From an uncultured SAR116 cluster alpha proteobacterium (lineage in GTDB: Bacteria > Pseudomonadota > Alphaproteobacteria > Puniceispirillales > Puniceispirillaceae): DNA of 64,000 nucleotides. Numbering within the stretch: the first letter of the stretch is position 1; every line of letters begins with the position of its first letter. The notes under the pieces are model-generated. The model searched no databases and was not told the origin of the DNA. It saw only the letters and a list, made by a program, of their open reading frames with translations. Location of the stretch: contig CACEJY010000003.1 of assembly GCA_902559985.1 (NCBI GenBank), positions 1-64,000 on the forward strand, read 5' to 3'. The position numbers and the translations under genes were made by a program. Shown one piece after another: positions 1-9,912 of this stretch.

Positions 1-217
1 GCAAAAGAGCCATGCCTTGATCTTTGCAAAATGCAATGGCAGCTTCGATGTCATCGTTAGTTTTAGGAATGACAACACCATGCGGCATCATTTGATAGAT
101 TGATGCATCAGTGGCGTAACGGCCACAGGTAAAGCCATCAACATGGAGCTCACCTTCTAGTGATCGTTTTAAATTTTCAAGCCCCGGTAATTTCTTGCTA
201 TTTGCCATAAGAGACAT
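1..217 (-). CDS. FAD-linked oxidase / glycolate oxidase or D-lactate dehydrogenase-like, N-terminal part (truncated by window edge)
   Basis: Reverse-strand translation MSLMANSKKLPGLENLKRSLEGELHVDGFTCGRYATDASIYQMMPHGVVIPKTNDDIEAAIAFCKDQGMALL resembles the start of FAD_binding_4 oxidases (YATDASIYQ...P.GVVIPKT..D). Runs off the window edge. Confidence 0.75.
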   Translation of the reverse strand, partial: MSLMANSKKLPGLENLKRSLEGELHVDGFTCGRYATDASIYQMMPHGVVIPKTNDDIEAAIAFCKDQGMALL

Positions 218-224
218 CCAGAAT

Positions 225-236
225 ATTGTATACAAT
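225..236. promoter_or_regulatory. Perfect 12-bp palindrome ATTGTATACAAT in divergent promoter region (GntR/FCD-type operator-like)
   Basis: Sequence equals its own reverse complement; lies between divergent genes (minus start 217, plus start 351). Confidence 0.5.
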
Positions 237-350
237 TAAGTTTTATAGCTATACAAAGAAATACTCAAACACAATCTTACGTGGTTGAAGCAACTAAATA
301 AAAGGCTCTTTCGATAAGCAGGCCATCATTTTGAAATCGAGAATTGTTTC

Positions 351-1523
351 ATGTCCAAATCTTACAATGCTGGTCGTCATTTTCTTCAGATACCTGGCCC
401 TACGAATGTGCCAGATCGGATTCTCCGGGCAATGGATTACCCGACGATTGATCATCGCGGACCGCAATTCGCTGAAATTGGCACAAAATGTCTTTCTGGT
501 ATGAAAACCATCTTCAAAACAAAAAGCCATACAGTAATTTTCCCGGCATCTGGGACTGGGGCGTGGGAGTCAGCTTTGGTAAATTGTCTGCAAGATGGCG
601 ATTTAGTGCTTATGGTTGAGACTGGCCATTTTGCGAGTCTGTGGCATAAGATGGCGACGCGACTTGGTATTGAGACCGAGTTTCTTAAGACGGATTGGCG
701 TCGTGGGGTTGACCCCCAGCAAATTGAAGATCGTCTTAGGCAGGATATGGATCAAAAGATCAAAGCCGTTTGTGTTGTACATAATGAAACGTCAACCGGA
801 TCAACCTCGCGGATTGCGGATGTCCGATTGGCAATGGATAATGCTGGTCATAACGCACTACTACTTGTCGATACGATCTCATCCCTAGGTTCAATTGATT
901 ACCGACACGATGAATGGGGCGTGGATGTTACGGTTGCCGGTTCGCAAAAGGGGCTAATGCTACCGCCCGGACTATCATTTAATGCTGTATCGGAAAAAGC
1001 GTTGGCTTTAGCCCGCAAAGGTGGTATGCGCCGAAGTTATTGGGATTGGGAAGACCAGATTGCTGCCAACAAGGAAGGGGCTTTCCCCTATACGCCCGCA
1101 ACCAACCTTTTATACGGACTAGCCGAAGCTATTGATATGTTGCATGAAGAGGGGCTGGACAATGTGTTCCGGCGGCATGATCGGCATGCCGCTGCCACGC
1201 GAAAAGCGGTGCAAGCATGGGGTCTTGAAGTGCTGTGTCAGGAACCAAAAGATTTTTCTAGCTCGTTAACGGCGGTGCTTCTTCCAGCTGGACACGATGC
1301 CGATGCATTTCGTGCTGGTGTTCTAAAACACTTTAACATGTCGCTTGGTAATGGTTTGTCTCGGTTAGCCGGCAAGGTGTTCCGTATTGGACATCTCGGT
1401 GATTTCAATGATCTCATGCTGCTTGGGACTTTAAGCGGGGTTGAAATGGGCCTCTCAAAAGCGGATATACCGCACCAAAAAGGCGGCGTTGATGCGGCGA
1501 TGAATATACTTAAAGGTGATTAG
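351..1523 (+). CDS. Pyridoxal-phosphate aminotransferase, serine-glyoxylate / aspartate-glyoxylate (BhcA-like) family
   Basis: 390 aa; PGPTNVPDRILRAM, HNETSTG, VDTISSLGS and GSQKGLMLPPGLSF (PLP-lysine) motifs typical of class V alanine/serine-glyoxylate aminotransferases. Confidence 0.88.
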   Translation: MSKSYNAGRHFLQIPGPTNVPDRILRAMDYPTIDHRGPQFAEIGTKCLSGMKTIFKTKSHTVIFPASGTGAWESALVNCLQDGDLVLMVETGHFASLWHKMATRLGIETEFLKTDWRRGVDPQQIEDRLRQDMDQKIKAVCVVHNETSTGSTSRIADVRLAMDNAGHNALLLVDTISSLGSIDYRHDEWGVDVTVAGSQKGLMLPPGLSFNAVSEKALALARKGGMRRSYWDWEDQIAANKEGAFPYTPATNLLYGLAEAIDMLHEEGLDNVFRRHDRHAAATRKAVQAWGLEVLCQEPKDFSSSLTAVLLPAGHDADAFRAGVLKHFNMSLGNGLSRLAGKVFRIGHLGDFNDLMLLGTLSGVEMGLSKADIPHQKGGVDAAMNILKGD

Positions 1524-1587
1524 ATGCGGCAAAGCACTGGCGTTGCAAGTGCACACCAGGTTAGGTTGTCATCAGGAGGGCGGCAAC

Positions 1588-2400
1588 ATGAGCACCGATG
1601 ACATGCATACTGATTGTGATGAATTACTTGTTCATATTGACAATCATATTGCTCATGTGATTTTGAACCGGCCAAATTCTCGCAATGCCCTAACGTTCAA
1701 TATGTATGAAAATCTTGCGGAGATTTGCTCCAGAGCTGGCACGGCTGATGATAGCAGACATATCAAAGCTATTATCATTTCAGGAGCTGGCGACAAAGCT
1801 TTTGCCGCGGGGACTGATATTGGTCAATTTACTGATTTTACCAATGCCGAGGACGGGCAGGCTTATGAAGCCCGGATGGAGACTGTAATCAGTCAGATTG
1901 AGACATGCAAAGTGCCGGTGATAGCCGCGCTTCACGGCGCTGTGACGGGAGGTGGGCTGGTGATTGCATCTGCTGCCCATGTTCGAGTTGCCAGCACGGA
2001 CGCGGTTGTAGGTATGCCAATTGCCCGCACCCTTGGCAATTGCCTGGCAATATCGAATTTGCGGCGCCTTACAGCGTTATTTGGCGAGTCCCGTGTTGCT
2101 CATATGATTTTGACCGCTGAATTGATGGATGCGGATGGCTTGCTTGCAAGTGGCTTTGTTCATGAAATTCTAACTGATCAGCATGCGTTGATGGCACGCG
2201 CTACAGAGATTGCCAACCGCATGAAAACGATGGCACCTTTGACTATTCAAGCCAGCTTAGAAGGGTTGCGCCGTCTGCGTAATGCCGTTCCCTTGCCAAA
2301 TGATCGAGATTTAATAAAACGCAGCTATGTTAGTGCTGATTTTGCTGAAGGGGTTCGTGCCTTTTTGGAAAAGCGAAAACCTGAGTGGCAGGGCAAATAG
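1588..2400 (+). CDS. Enoyl-CoA hydratase/isomerase family protein
   Basis: Crotonase-fold motifs (HVILNRPNSRNALT, GDKAFAAGTDIGQF, GAVTGGGLVIA). Start placed at ATG 1588 after AGGAGGG. Confidence 0.85.
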   Translation: MSTDDMHTDCDELLVHIDNHIAHVILNRPNSRNALTFNMYENLAEICSRAGTADDSRHIKAIIISGAGDKAFAAGTDIGQFTDFTNAEDGQAYEARMETVISQIETCKVPVIAALHGAVTGGGLVIASAAHVRVASTDAVVGMPIARTLGNCLAISNLRRLTALFGESRVAHMILTAELMDADGLLASGFVHEILTDQHALMARATEIANRMKTMAPLTIQASLEGLRRLRNAVPLPNDRDLIKRSYVSADFAEGVRAFLEKRKPEWQGK

Positions 2401-2415
2401 GGGGATGATGTGGGT

Positions 2416-4098
2416 TTATTGGGTTGCTAATTTATTTATGGCACTAACCACCGCACGGATCGGCGCGAGTGTAATTGAGGTATCAATTCCAACTCCAAAG
2501 ACCGAATGTTGCGTGTCATTTAGGTCATGTACCAGTTCCACATAGGCGGCAGCTTCAGCCTTAGAAGTAGCTGAACGAGTGTTTTGGCCAAAATCAGCAA
2601 GCCTGAAACTAAGCCCAAATTCATTGCGCATCGCATCAACAAAAGCCGATATTGGTCCGTTACCAGTAGCGCTAATGTCAACTTTTCTACCATCATGCAG
2701 CAGCGTCGCGGTAATACGTTCAGCCTCGCTGGCCCGGCTGGCTCGGCCAGATTCAAAATTCATAAGCTCAAACGGGCCCTGTGGGTTGATGTAATGCTCT
2801 TCGGCTAGCTCCCAGATGCGTTGACTAGTAATTTCTTTTCCAGTCGTGTCAGCCTCATTCTGAACAATGCTAGAAAATTCAATCTCAGCTTTGCGGGGCA
2901 ATCGTACGTGGTGATCCGCCTCAAGTAGATAGGCTGCACCAGCTTTCCCTGATTGTGAGTTCACTCGAATAATAGCCTCAAATGTACGGCCAATATCTGC
3001 GGGATCAATTGGTAAATAGGGAACCTCCCATACATCGTCATTTGCCTCTGCTAAAGCTTCTATACCTTTTCGGATTGCATCTTGGTGGCTGCCTGAAAAT
3101 GCGGTGTGGACTAATTTTCCGGCATAGGGATGACGTTCGTGAACAGGTAATTGGTTGCAAAATTCGGCAGTTTCAATCAAATTATTTATGTCAGAAAAGT
3201 CCAGATTTGGATTAACACCTTGAGTAAACATGTTTAAACCAAGTGTAACCAAATCTACATTGCCAGTGCGTTCGCCATTGCCAAATAGAGTTCCTTCTAC
3301 ACGGTCTGCTCCCGCCATTAGCCCAAGTTCAGTTGCTGCAACCGCGCAGCCCCGATCATTATGCGGGTGCAGTGATAAGACAACTGACTCACGATTACTA
3401 AAATTGCGGCCCATCCATTCTATTTGGTCTGCGTAAATATTCGGTGCTGACATTTCAACTGTGGCGGGTAGGTTGATAATCGTTGGATTTTCTGGGGTTG
3501 ATTGCCAGATCTCCATTACTGATTCACACACATCAAGCGCGTAATCAAGTTCAGTGCCAGTGAAGCTCTCAGGACTATATTGTAAGCGCAGGTTGTCTGC
3601 TCCGGCATTTGCCAAACGGTCCGCCACCATCTTTGCTCCGTCGGTCGCTATTCGCTTGACGCCGTCACGATCTGCTTTAAAGACAACCCGCCGTTGCAAG
3701 GTGCTTGTCGAATTATAAAGATGCAAAATGGCATTGGGAGCGCCGCGTAGTGAGTCAACTGTCCGATCAATCAGATGTTCGCGTGCTTGTGTAAGCACTT
3801 GAATCGTCACATCAGCGGGCACGTGACCACCTTCAATCAATTCCCGCAGGAAATTGAAATCAGTATCTGATGCAGCGGGGAAGCCAACTTCAATTTCTTT
3901 GAAGCCCATTGCCACCAGCATTTCGAACATTTTCATCTTGCGGACACTATCCATGGGTTCGATGAGCGCTTGATTGCCGTCGCGCAAATCGACCGAACAC
4001 CAGACAGGTGCTGATTTGATCTTGCGATTAGGCCATTGCCGGTCGCTCAGATCGGGACCGATAAATGGGCGGTATTTTTCATGACGCAGACTAGGCAT
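2416..4098 (-). CDS. leuA: 2-isopropylmalate synthase
   Basis: 560 aa; KIKSAPVWCSVDLRDGNQALIEPM, SLHPHNDRGCAVAATELGLMAGADRVEGTLFGNGERTGNVDLVTL; C-terminal LeuA regulatory domain. Confidence 0.95.
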   Translation of the reverse strand: MPSLRHEKYRPFIGPDLSDRQWPNRKIKSAPVWCSVDLRDGNQALIEPMDSVRKMKMFEMLVAMGFKEIEVGFPAASDTDFNFLRELIEGGHVPADVTIQVLTQAREHLIDRTVDSLRGAPNAILHLYNSTSTLQRRVVFKADRDGVKRIATDGAKMVADRLANAGADNLRLQYSPESFTGTELDYALDVCESVMEIWQSTPENPTIINLPATVEMSAPNIYADQIEWMGRNFSNRESVVLSLHPHNDRGCAVAATELGLMAGADRVEGTLFGNGERTGNVDLVTLGLNMFTQGVNPNLDFSDINNLIETAEFCNQLPVHERHPYAGKLVHTAFSGSHQDAIRKGIEALAEANDDVWEVPYLPIDPADIGRTFEAIIRVNSQSGKAGAAYLLEADHHVRLPRKAEIEFSSIVQNEADTTGKEITSQRIWELAEEHYINPQGPFELMNFESGRASRASEAERITATLLHDGRKVDISATGNGPISAFVDAMRNEFGLSFRLADFGQNTRSATSKAEAAAYVELVHDLNDTQHSVFGVGIDTSITLAPIRAVVSAINKLATQ

Positions 4099-4308
4099 CA
4101 GCTTTTTTAATCCCTTATTCTGAAATTTTTAATAATGCCCCAAAGGGAACACAATCCGACTATAAGCGCAACTGCCAATAGGAAACAGGAAAAAGATCCT
4201 AAATCTTCGTTTCCGCCTTTGATTAAATGCGGTAATTCGCCAAAAATTGTTGTATAGAAATGGCTTAAAAGTCATTTTTATCCAAATTGTGGGACTGCGT
4301 CATAAATC

Positions 4309-6111
4309 ATGACCAAAATTGAAAAAATCCGTAATTTCTCAATCATCGCGCACATTGATCATGGCAAATCAACAATAGCTGACAGATTGATTCAGGTCTG
4401 TGGGGGGTTGAGTGACCGTGAAATGAAAGAACAGGTTCTTGATAGTATGGATATTGAGCGCGAGCGCGGTATCACCATTAAAGCGCAGACGGTTCGTCTG
4501 GAATATAAGGCGCAAGACGGCACTGAATATGTGCTTAATTTAATGGACACTCCGGGTCACGTTGATTTTGGTTACGAAGTATCACGATCCTTATCTGCCT
4601 GTGAAGGATCACTCCTTATTGTTGATGCCAGTCAGGGCGTCGAAGCGCAAACGCTGGCAAATGTCTATCAAGCGATTGATGCTGACCATGAGATTGTGCC
4701 TGTTCTGAACAAGATTGATCTTCCAGCTGCCGAACCTGAGAGGGTTAAGACGCAAATTGAAGAAGTAATTGGCCTGCCAGCTGGGGATGCAATCGCAGCT
4801 TCAGCAAAAACTGGCGACGGTATCAACGATATTCTTGAAGCTCTTGTAACCAAATTACCACCGCCACAAGGCGACGCTGATGCGCCGTTGCAGGCGTTGC
4901 TGGTTGATAGTTGGTACGACGCTTATTTGGGCGTCATGACATTGGTTCGAGTGCGTGAAGGGGTGCTCAAAAAAGGCATGAGGATTAGAATGATGGCAAC
5001 TGGAGCCACCCATGTGATCGAACGGGTTGGGGTGTTTGCTCCAAAGCCGATAGCTCTTGATCAGCTCGGACCGGGGGAAATTGGCTTTATTAATGCTGGG
5101 GTGAAACGCGTTGCTGACGCGAAAGTAGGCGATACAATCACCGAAGAGCGGCGTCAAACTGATGAGGTATTGCCCGGTTTTGCGCCGTCGGTGCAGGTGG
5201 TATTCTGCGGCTTATTTCCTGTTGATACAAATGATTTTAGTGGGCTACGTGAAGCCCTCGAGAAACTATCATTAAATGATGCGTCATTTTCCTTTGAGGC
5301 GGAAACATCTGCGGCGTTGGGCTTTGGCTTTCGGTGCGGGTTTTTGGGATTGTTGCACATGGAAGTAATCCGCGAACGATTGACCCGGGAGTTTAATTTA
5401 GATCTTATATCAACTGCCCCATCAGTGGTCTATCAAATGACACTAACAGATGGCAAAAAGTTGGATCTTCATAACCCTGCCGATATGCCCGAAGTTACTC
5501 GTCTATCGTCAATTGAAGAGCCATGGATCAAAGCCACCATTATGACGCCAGATGACTTTCTAGGACCAGTTTTAACCCTATGTACTGAACGTCGCGGCGA
5601 ACAGATAGATCTGACTTATGCGGGTAATCGGGCAATGGCCGTTTACCGGTTACCGCTCAACGAGGTTGTTTTTGATTTTTATGATCGATTGAAATCAATC
5701 ACCCGTGGATATGCCAGCTTTGATTATGCCCTTGACTCCTATCGAGTCGGCGACCTCGTAAAGGTATCGATTCTTGTTAACGGTGACCCCGTGGATGCCT
5801 TATCAATGATTGTGCACCGCGATCAAGCCGAGGGAAAAGGCAGGGCCATTTGTATCCGGCTAAAGGATCTTGTTCCACGCCAAATGTTTAAGGTCGCGCT
5901 CCAAGCGGCGATTGGAGGCAAGATTATCGCCCGTGAAACCATTGCAGCTTTGCGAAAAGATGTAACCGCGAAATGTTATGGTGGGGATATAAGCCGAAAG
6001 AAAAAGTTACTCGAAAAGCAGAAAGAGGGTAAGAAGAAGATGCGGCAGTTCGGTAAGGTTGAAATCCCACAGAATGCATTTTTTGAGGCCTTGAAGATGG
6101 GGGATAACTGA
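4309..6111 (+). CDS. lepA: Elongation factor 4 (LepA)
   Basis: 600 aa; [38 protein letters not shown]-terminal [34 protein letters not shown]. Confidence 0.98.
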   Translation: MTKIEKIRNFSIIAHIDHGKSTIADRLIQVCGGLSDREMKEQVLDSMDIERERGITIKAQTVRLEYKAQDGTEYVLNLMDTPGHVDFGYEVSRSLSACEGSLLIVDASQGVEAQTLANVYQAIDADHEIVPVLNKIDLPAAEPERVKTQIEEVIGLPAGDAIAASAKTGDGINDILEALVTKLPPPQGDADAPLQALLVDSWYDAYLGVMTLVRVREGVLKKGMRIRMMATGATHVIERVGVFAPKPIALDQLGPGEIGFINAGVKRVADAKVGDTITEERRQTDEVLPGFAPSVQVVFCGLFPVDTNDFSGLREALEKLSLNDASFSFEAETSAALGFGFRCGFLGLLHMEVIRERLTREFNLDLISTAPSVVYQMTLTDGKKLDLHNPADMPEVTRLSSIEEPWIKATIMTPDDFLGPVLTLCTERRGEQIDLTYAGNRAMAVYRLPLNEVVFDFYDRLKSITRGYASFDYALDSYRVGDLVKVSILVNGDPVDALSMIVHRDQAEGKGRAICIRLKDLVPRQMFKVALQAAIGGKIIARETIAALRKDVTAKCYGGDISRKKKLLEKQKEGKKKMRQFGKVEIPQNAFFEALKMGDN

Positions 6112-6156
6112 TCAATCATTTGTCTTTTTGAGGGGATTTACCTTGAGACACTCAGA

Positions 6157-6525
6157 TTATTTTTCACCTTGTCGTTTTAAGGAGCGCACCCTGCCTTTAC
6201 GTCCAGATGGGCGTTCAAGGGATAGCGATAACCAATAGAAAATCATGCATAGCCCAAATAGGACAAGTGCGGCTGGCCAACTTAAAACTGTTGATACAAA
6301 AGGATGCCATAAAAAAGGTGAGCAATCGAGAGCTCTTATAAGGCTGCAAGGGTCAATGTAGCGGCTGACAACGGCTTCGGCGACCTGCAGCGATCCGGGG
6401 TTGTTTGAATACCATAATTTGCCAAGCGGTGCGCTGGCAGTGTAAATGTTTGTTAAATCCTGCCAAATTGCATAGCCTGCTCCAAAGAGAGAGAATATAG
6501 CGAAGATGTTAAAAACATATTTCAT
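6157..6525 (-). CDS. Hypothetical membrane protein
   Basis: MKYVFNIFAIFSLFGAGYAIWQDL... with N-terminal and C-terminal hydrophobic segments. The ORF may extend to 6603. Confidence 0.55.
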   Translation of the reverse strand: MKYVFNIFAIFSLFGAGYAIWQDLTNIYTASAPLGKLWYSNNPGSLQVAEAVVSRYIDPCSLIRALDCSPFLWHPFVSTVLSWPAALVLFGLCMIFYWLSLSLERPSGRKGRVRSLKRQGEK

Positions 6526-6755
6526 GATAGTAGCATAGTGTTTGCATATTTCGTCGAATACAAGAAAATTATAAAATGTCAGCTTTGCTTCATGATTGGG
6601 CAAAGCCGATGCAAAAAGGCTGTTTTTAAAATTTCGAATTGGTTAGGTGCAATTTCTTCGATCTTGCAAGAAAGTTAAATGACCGAGGAGGGCAGATAAA
6701 TTGAATTCATTTGTTTTATATAATAGGGTCGTCTTGTGATTTTTGATCCAAAGTT

Positions 6756-6845
6756 GGAGGGGTGGCCGAGTGGCTTAAGGCGCACGCTTGGAAAGCGTGT
6801 TGAGGGTAACACCTCACCGGGGTTCGAATCCCCGTCCCTCCGCCA
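6756..6845 (+). tRNA. tRNA-Ser (anticodon GGA), CCA encoded
   Basis: 7-bp acceptor GGAGGGG/TCCCTCC, anticodon stem-loop CGCTTGGAAAGCG, long variable arm, GGTTCGAATCC T-loop, terminal GCCA. Confidence 0.96.
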
Positions 6846-7061
6846 TGTCCTTATCTGTTTTAATAAGCAGTTAGTTAACGCACAAAAAGATTAATACGGT
6901 GCTTTTTCTAGATTAGAAAAATTCCAACAAGCTTTGTTGTCAGGGTTTAACATTCGCGGTAATGATTAAAAAGTAATAAAAGTAGGTAGTTTGATTTTGG
7001 TAATTAACAAAAAATATGCTTAAAATCGGTACACCCGACAATCAGATTTTATGGAACAAGT

Positions 7062-7184
7062 ATGGGTTTCTTTTTTGGAATAGTTATAACATTGATCTTA
7101 GTTATATTTGCTTCAGATATTCAGTCACTAATGGTGGAGTCAGGCATCAGAGATAGTCTAATTACCTGGCTAGAGAGTTGGTAA
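7062..7184 (+). CDS. Candidate 40-aa single-pass membrane micro-protein
   Basis: MGFFFGIVITLILVIFASDIQSLMVESGIRDSLITWLESW; below the 60-aa ORF track cutoff. Confidence 0.35.
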   Translation: MGFFFGIVITLILVIFASDIQSLMVESGIRDSLITWLESW

Positions 7185-7197
7185 TGACAACGATTAC

Positions 7198-7674
7198 TTA
7201 GTAATCTGAGAAAAAATCATTTTCAATGCGTTTTTGGATTGTTTTCAGTTTATCTGTCACTGCTCTGGAAACCTCATTTTGTTCCTTTGCTAACTGTATT
7301 AGCTTCTCAATATCCCTTGCATATCGCGCACTTTGTTCGTTTGAATCAACAAGCCGCAATTGAACATTCCGCAGCAACGCGGAGAGTATAGGGGAACCTT
7401 CCTGTAAATGTGCAATGTATATTTTGGGAACTAGTTGAGTTTTTACACCAATACTGCCTGCGCGAGCAGTGACGGAGCGTTTTTTATCTAATAACAGCGA
7501 AGCTTCACCAAAAATTTCAGACGGGCCAATAGTATTAAGCTTGAGTCCCCGTGGGGTAAAAATATCAACTTCACCCTCAATTATGTAATAAGCATTGAAT
7601 GAGGGAGTGTCATAATCATAAATAAGAGCGTTTGGCTCCCAAGTTTTGATTGATAATTCACCACTATTTTCCAT
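7198..7674 (-). CDS. Cyclic nucleotide-binding domain protein (Crp-like CNB fold, no HTH)
   Basis: 158 aa; YYIIEGEVDIFTPRGLKLNTIGPSEIFGEASLLLDKKRSVTARA matches cNMP-binding domain; C-terminal helical tail, no DNA-binding domain. Confidence 0.8.
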   Translation of the reverse strand: MENSGELSIKTWEPNALIYDYDTPSFNAYYIIEGEVDIFTPRGLKLNTIGPSEIFGEASLLLDKKRSVTARAGSIGVKTQLVPKIYIAHLQEGSPILSALLRNVQLRLVDSNEQSARYARDIEKLIQLAKEQNEVSRAVTDKLKTIQKRIENDFFSDY

Positions 7675-7837
7675 GAATTAAGTTTCCACAAGCGCCATTG
7701 ATCATGACTAGGCTGATGGTCTGTTAGTCAAAACAGGTATACGGTCCGTTAAAGACCTAGCAATCTTAGAGGGCATTACATTACTGTCAACGTGAACTTT
7801 TCCTCTGCTAACATTGTTTGAAAAATTTCTGCGCTAC

Positions 7838-8011
7838 TCAACCGAAGGCCCCCCATGTGATGACGGCACAAACAAAAGCAATCAAAATTGCATAGTTTTT
7901 TGCTTCTTCAGCTGAATATCTCTCCACAAAGACCCAACGGAAAAAGAAAAACATGGCTACTCCAAACAGCGCTGATGCAACCAAGGGAGATCCAAATAAA
8001 GTCTCGTTCAT
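7838..8011 (-). CDS. Candidate 57-aa two-TM membrane protein
   Basis: MNETLFGSPLVASALFGVAMFFFFRWVFVERYSAEEAKNYAILIAFVCAVITWGAFG; ATG start, two hydrophobic helices; not in ORF track because under 60 aa. Confidence 0.5.
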   Translation of the reverse strand: MNETLFGSPLVASALFGVAMFFFFRWVFVERYSAEEAKNYAILIAFVCAVITWGAFG

Positions 8012-8216
8012 AATTAGCCCCGATACTCCTTAGCTTGCTGAAATGACAAAAAATATGAAACTTATGAGTGATGCTATTAAGGTGGTTTGCATAATCGCCC
8101 CATTGGAATTGATCGACAAAATATTTGCCTTGAAAACCAGATTGATATTATAGCCAAATCCTGCACTTTAATTGAAATAAAAATAGGAATTTCCCTGAAA
8201 GGGCTTCCTATCTATG

Positions 8217-8954
8217 TCACCATGTTTCCGCGTAAGGACGGATGTCCATTTCATGTGTCCAGCCATCGCGCTGTTGGTGATGCAACGTCCAATAGGCTTC
8301 GGCAATGCTGCCCGGGTTCATTAAGGTGTCTGGAGGCAGGTAGTCGGGGTTTTTGCCTGCCTTCCGCAACCGGTCGCGCACGAACTCGGTGTTGACACCC
8401 GCATCAATAATAAGATGTGCCACATGGATGTTTTTTGGTCCAAGCTCCCGGGCCATTGACTGTGCTAGCCCGCGCAGAGCGAATTTTCCTGAGGCAAAGG
8501 CGGCATATCCCAAGCTGCCTCGCACCGAAGCGGTGGCTCCGGTGAAAAAGATTGAACCTTTTTGCCGCCCCACCATGTATTTTGCGGCCTCGCGTCCAGA
8601 CAGAAACGCCGCGTATGCGCACATTTCCCAGACCTTGCGAAAAACCCGCTCGGTTGTTTCTAGGACGGGAAAGCATACATTACCACCAACATTGAAGATA
8701 CAAATTTCTATGGGGCCAATCTTACCTTCGACGAGGGCAAACATTTCGGACGCAGTCTCTTCCCTGCGGGCATCCCATGTGAAACCCTGCGCGCTGCCAC
8801 CTGCTGTCTCGATTTCGGCGATCACCGGCGCAAGCTTTTTGGCGTGGCGACGGCCCATAACGATGTGAAATCCACCTTTAGCAAAACGCCTAGCAATTGC
8901 GGCACCAATATAGTCTCCGGCGCCGATGATCAAACAGATCGGTTTTGAGTTCAT
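8217..8954 (-). CDS. SDR family NAD(P)-dependent oxidoreductase
   Basis: 245 aa; IIGAGDYIGAAIARRFA cofactor motif, NVGGN, FTGATASVRGSLGYAAFASGKFALRGLAQSMARELGP. Confidence 0.85.
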   Translation of the reverse strand: MNSKPICLIIGAGDYIGAAIARRFAKGGFHIVMGRRHAKKLAPVIAEIETAGGSAQGFTWDARREETASEMFALVEGKIGPIEICIFNVGGNVCFPVLETTERVFRKVWEMCAYAAFLSGREAAKYMVGRQKGSIFFTGATASVRGSLGYAAFASGKFALRGLAQSMARELGPKNIHVAHLIIDAGVNTEFVRDRLRKAGKNPDYLPPDTLMNPGSIAEAYWTLHHQQRDGWTHEMDIRPYAETW

Positions 8955-8963
8955 ACCGTCATC

Positions 8964-9566
8964 CTACACTGACGCTGCCCTCTGAAAGGCCGGCCTAGCC
9001 TCCAGTCGATCCGCATAGGTTGAAAGGTTCGGTAGTTTAGAAAAATCGGCATCAAAGCGTCGCGCCATGATAATGGCGTGCCCTGTGATCGTGTCGGCAA
9101 TTGTAAAATAGTCAGCAAGAAATTCTCGTTCTTTCATGTGTTTTTCGACTGCTGAGAGTGTACGGTTCAGAAGCTTGAGCGCGCGCATAGCAATCTCGTC
9201 ATTACGGCGTTCGGGCGGCAATAGAATGGTTTCAACCACGTAATTGTTAATTGGTGGCATGATCATGCCCTCGGCGTAATGCAGCCATTGCAGGTAATTG
9301 GCAAAATTTGGAGCTTCAGGGCTGGGGGCCAAATTCGGTGCATACTTGGCGGCCAGATATTGCGCAATTGCGGTACTCTCGCTAATCGTGACATCAGAAT
9401 CAACTAGTGTAGGCACTCGGCCATTGGGGTTTATAGCCATATAATCAGGCGCACGCATTTCCTTTTGGCCAAGTTGGAACTTTTCGAGTTCATACGGTAG
9501 GCCAATTTCTTCCAACAACCAAACAGTCCGTACAGCACGTGACTGAGGTGCAAAATAGACTTTCAT
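8964..9566 (-). CDS. Glutathione S-transferase family protein
   Basis: 200 aa; MKVYFAPQSRAVRTVWLLEEIGLPYE...NPNGRVPTLVDSDVTISESTAIAQYLAAKY thioredoxin-fold N-terminus. Confidence 0.9.
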   Translation of the reverse strand: MKVYFAPQSRAVRTVWLLEEIGLPYELEKFQLGQKEMRAPDYMAINPNGRVPTLVDSDVTISESTAIAQYLAAKYAPNLAPSPEAPNFANYLQWLHYAEGMIMPPINNYVVETILLPPERRNDEIAMRALKLLNRTLSAVEKHMKEREFLADYFTIADTITGHAIIMARRFDADFSKLPNLSTYADRLEARPAFQRAASV

Positions 9567-9912
9567 AAGACTCCCCCTAAATTTTTGGTCAAGTGCGTTT
9601 CTTTCTCCAACACTTCAGTCTCAACCATATCGTTTTTCTTGTCTTAACAAAAGCTTTGGTTCGTCATCAGACTCACCTGTATGCTGCAACGGAATCTGCT
9701 TTGGTCTTTTAAGTTTGATCAACCGCTCTCAGGCTGCTGTTAGGCTGCCATCTCTTTTATCTTAATTGGGTGTTTCCCCTATGTAAGCTTGATCCGCTTG
9801 GAAATGCAGACCGCAAGCGGGTTTTGCGTTAGGCTCTCATTATGATGTGATGTTGGCACTTTGATATATATCGCGTTTTATGCTGACCTTTGTATTACAA
9901 GTCCGAGCGCCG

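Noticed and set aside
351-2400. Complete beta-hydroxyaspartate cycle (bhcABCD)
   Set aside because: Only a BhcA-like aminotransferase is visible; the next gene is a crotonase, not bhcB/C/D.
4668-5360. Several antisense ORFs inside lepA (and comparable ones across leuA, crtI, coxL, ubiD, MttB)
   Set aside because: Shadow ORFs opposite strongly supported coding genes; no independent evidence.
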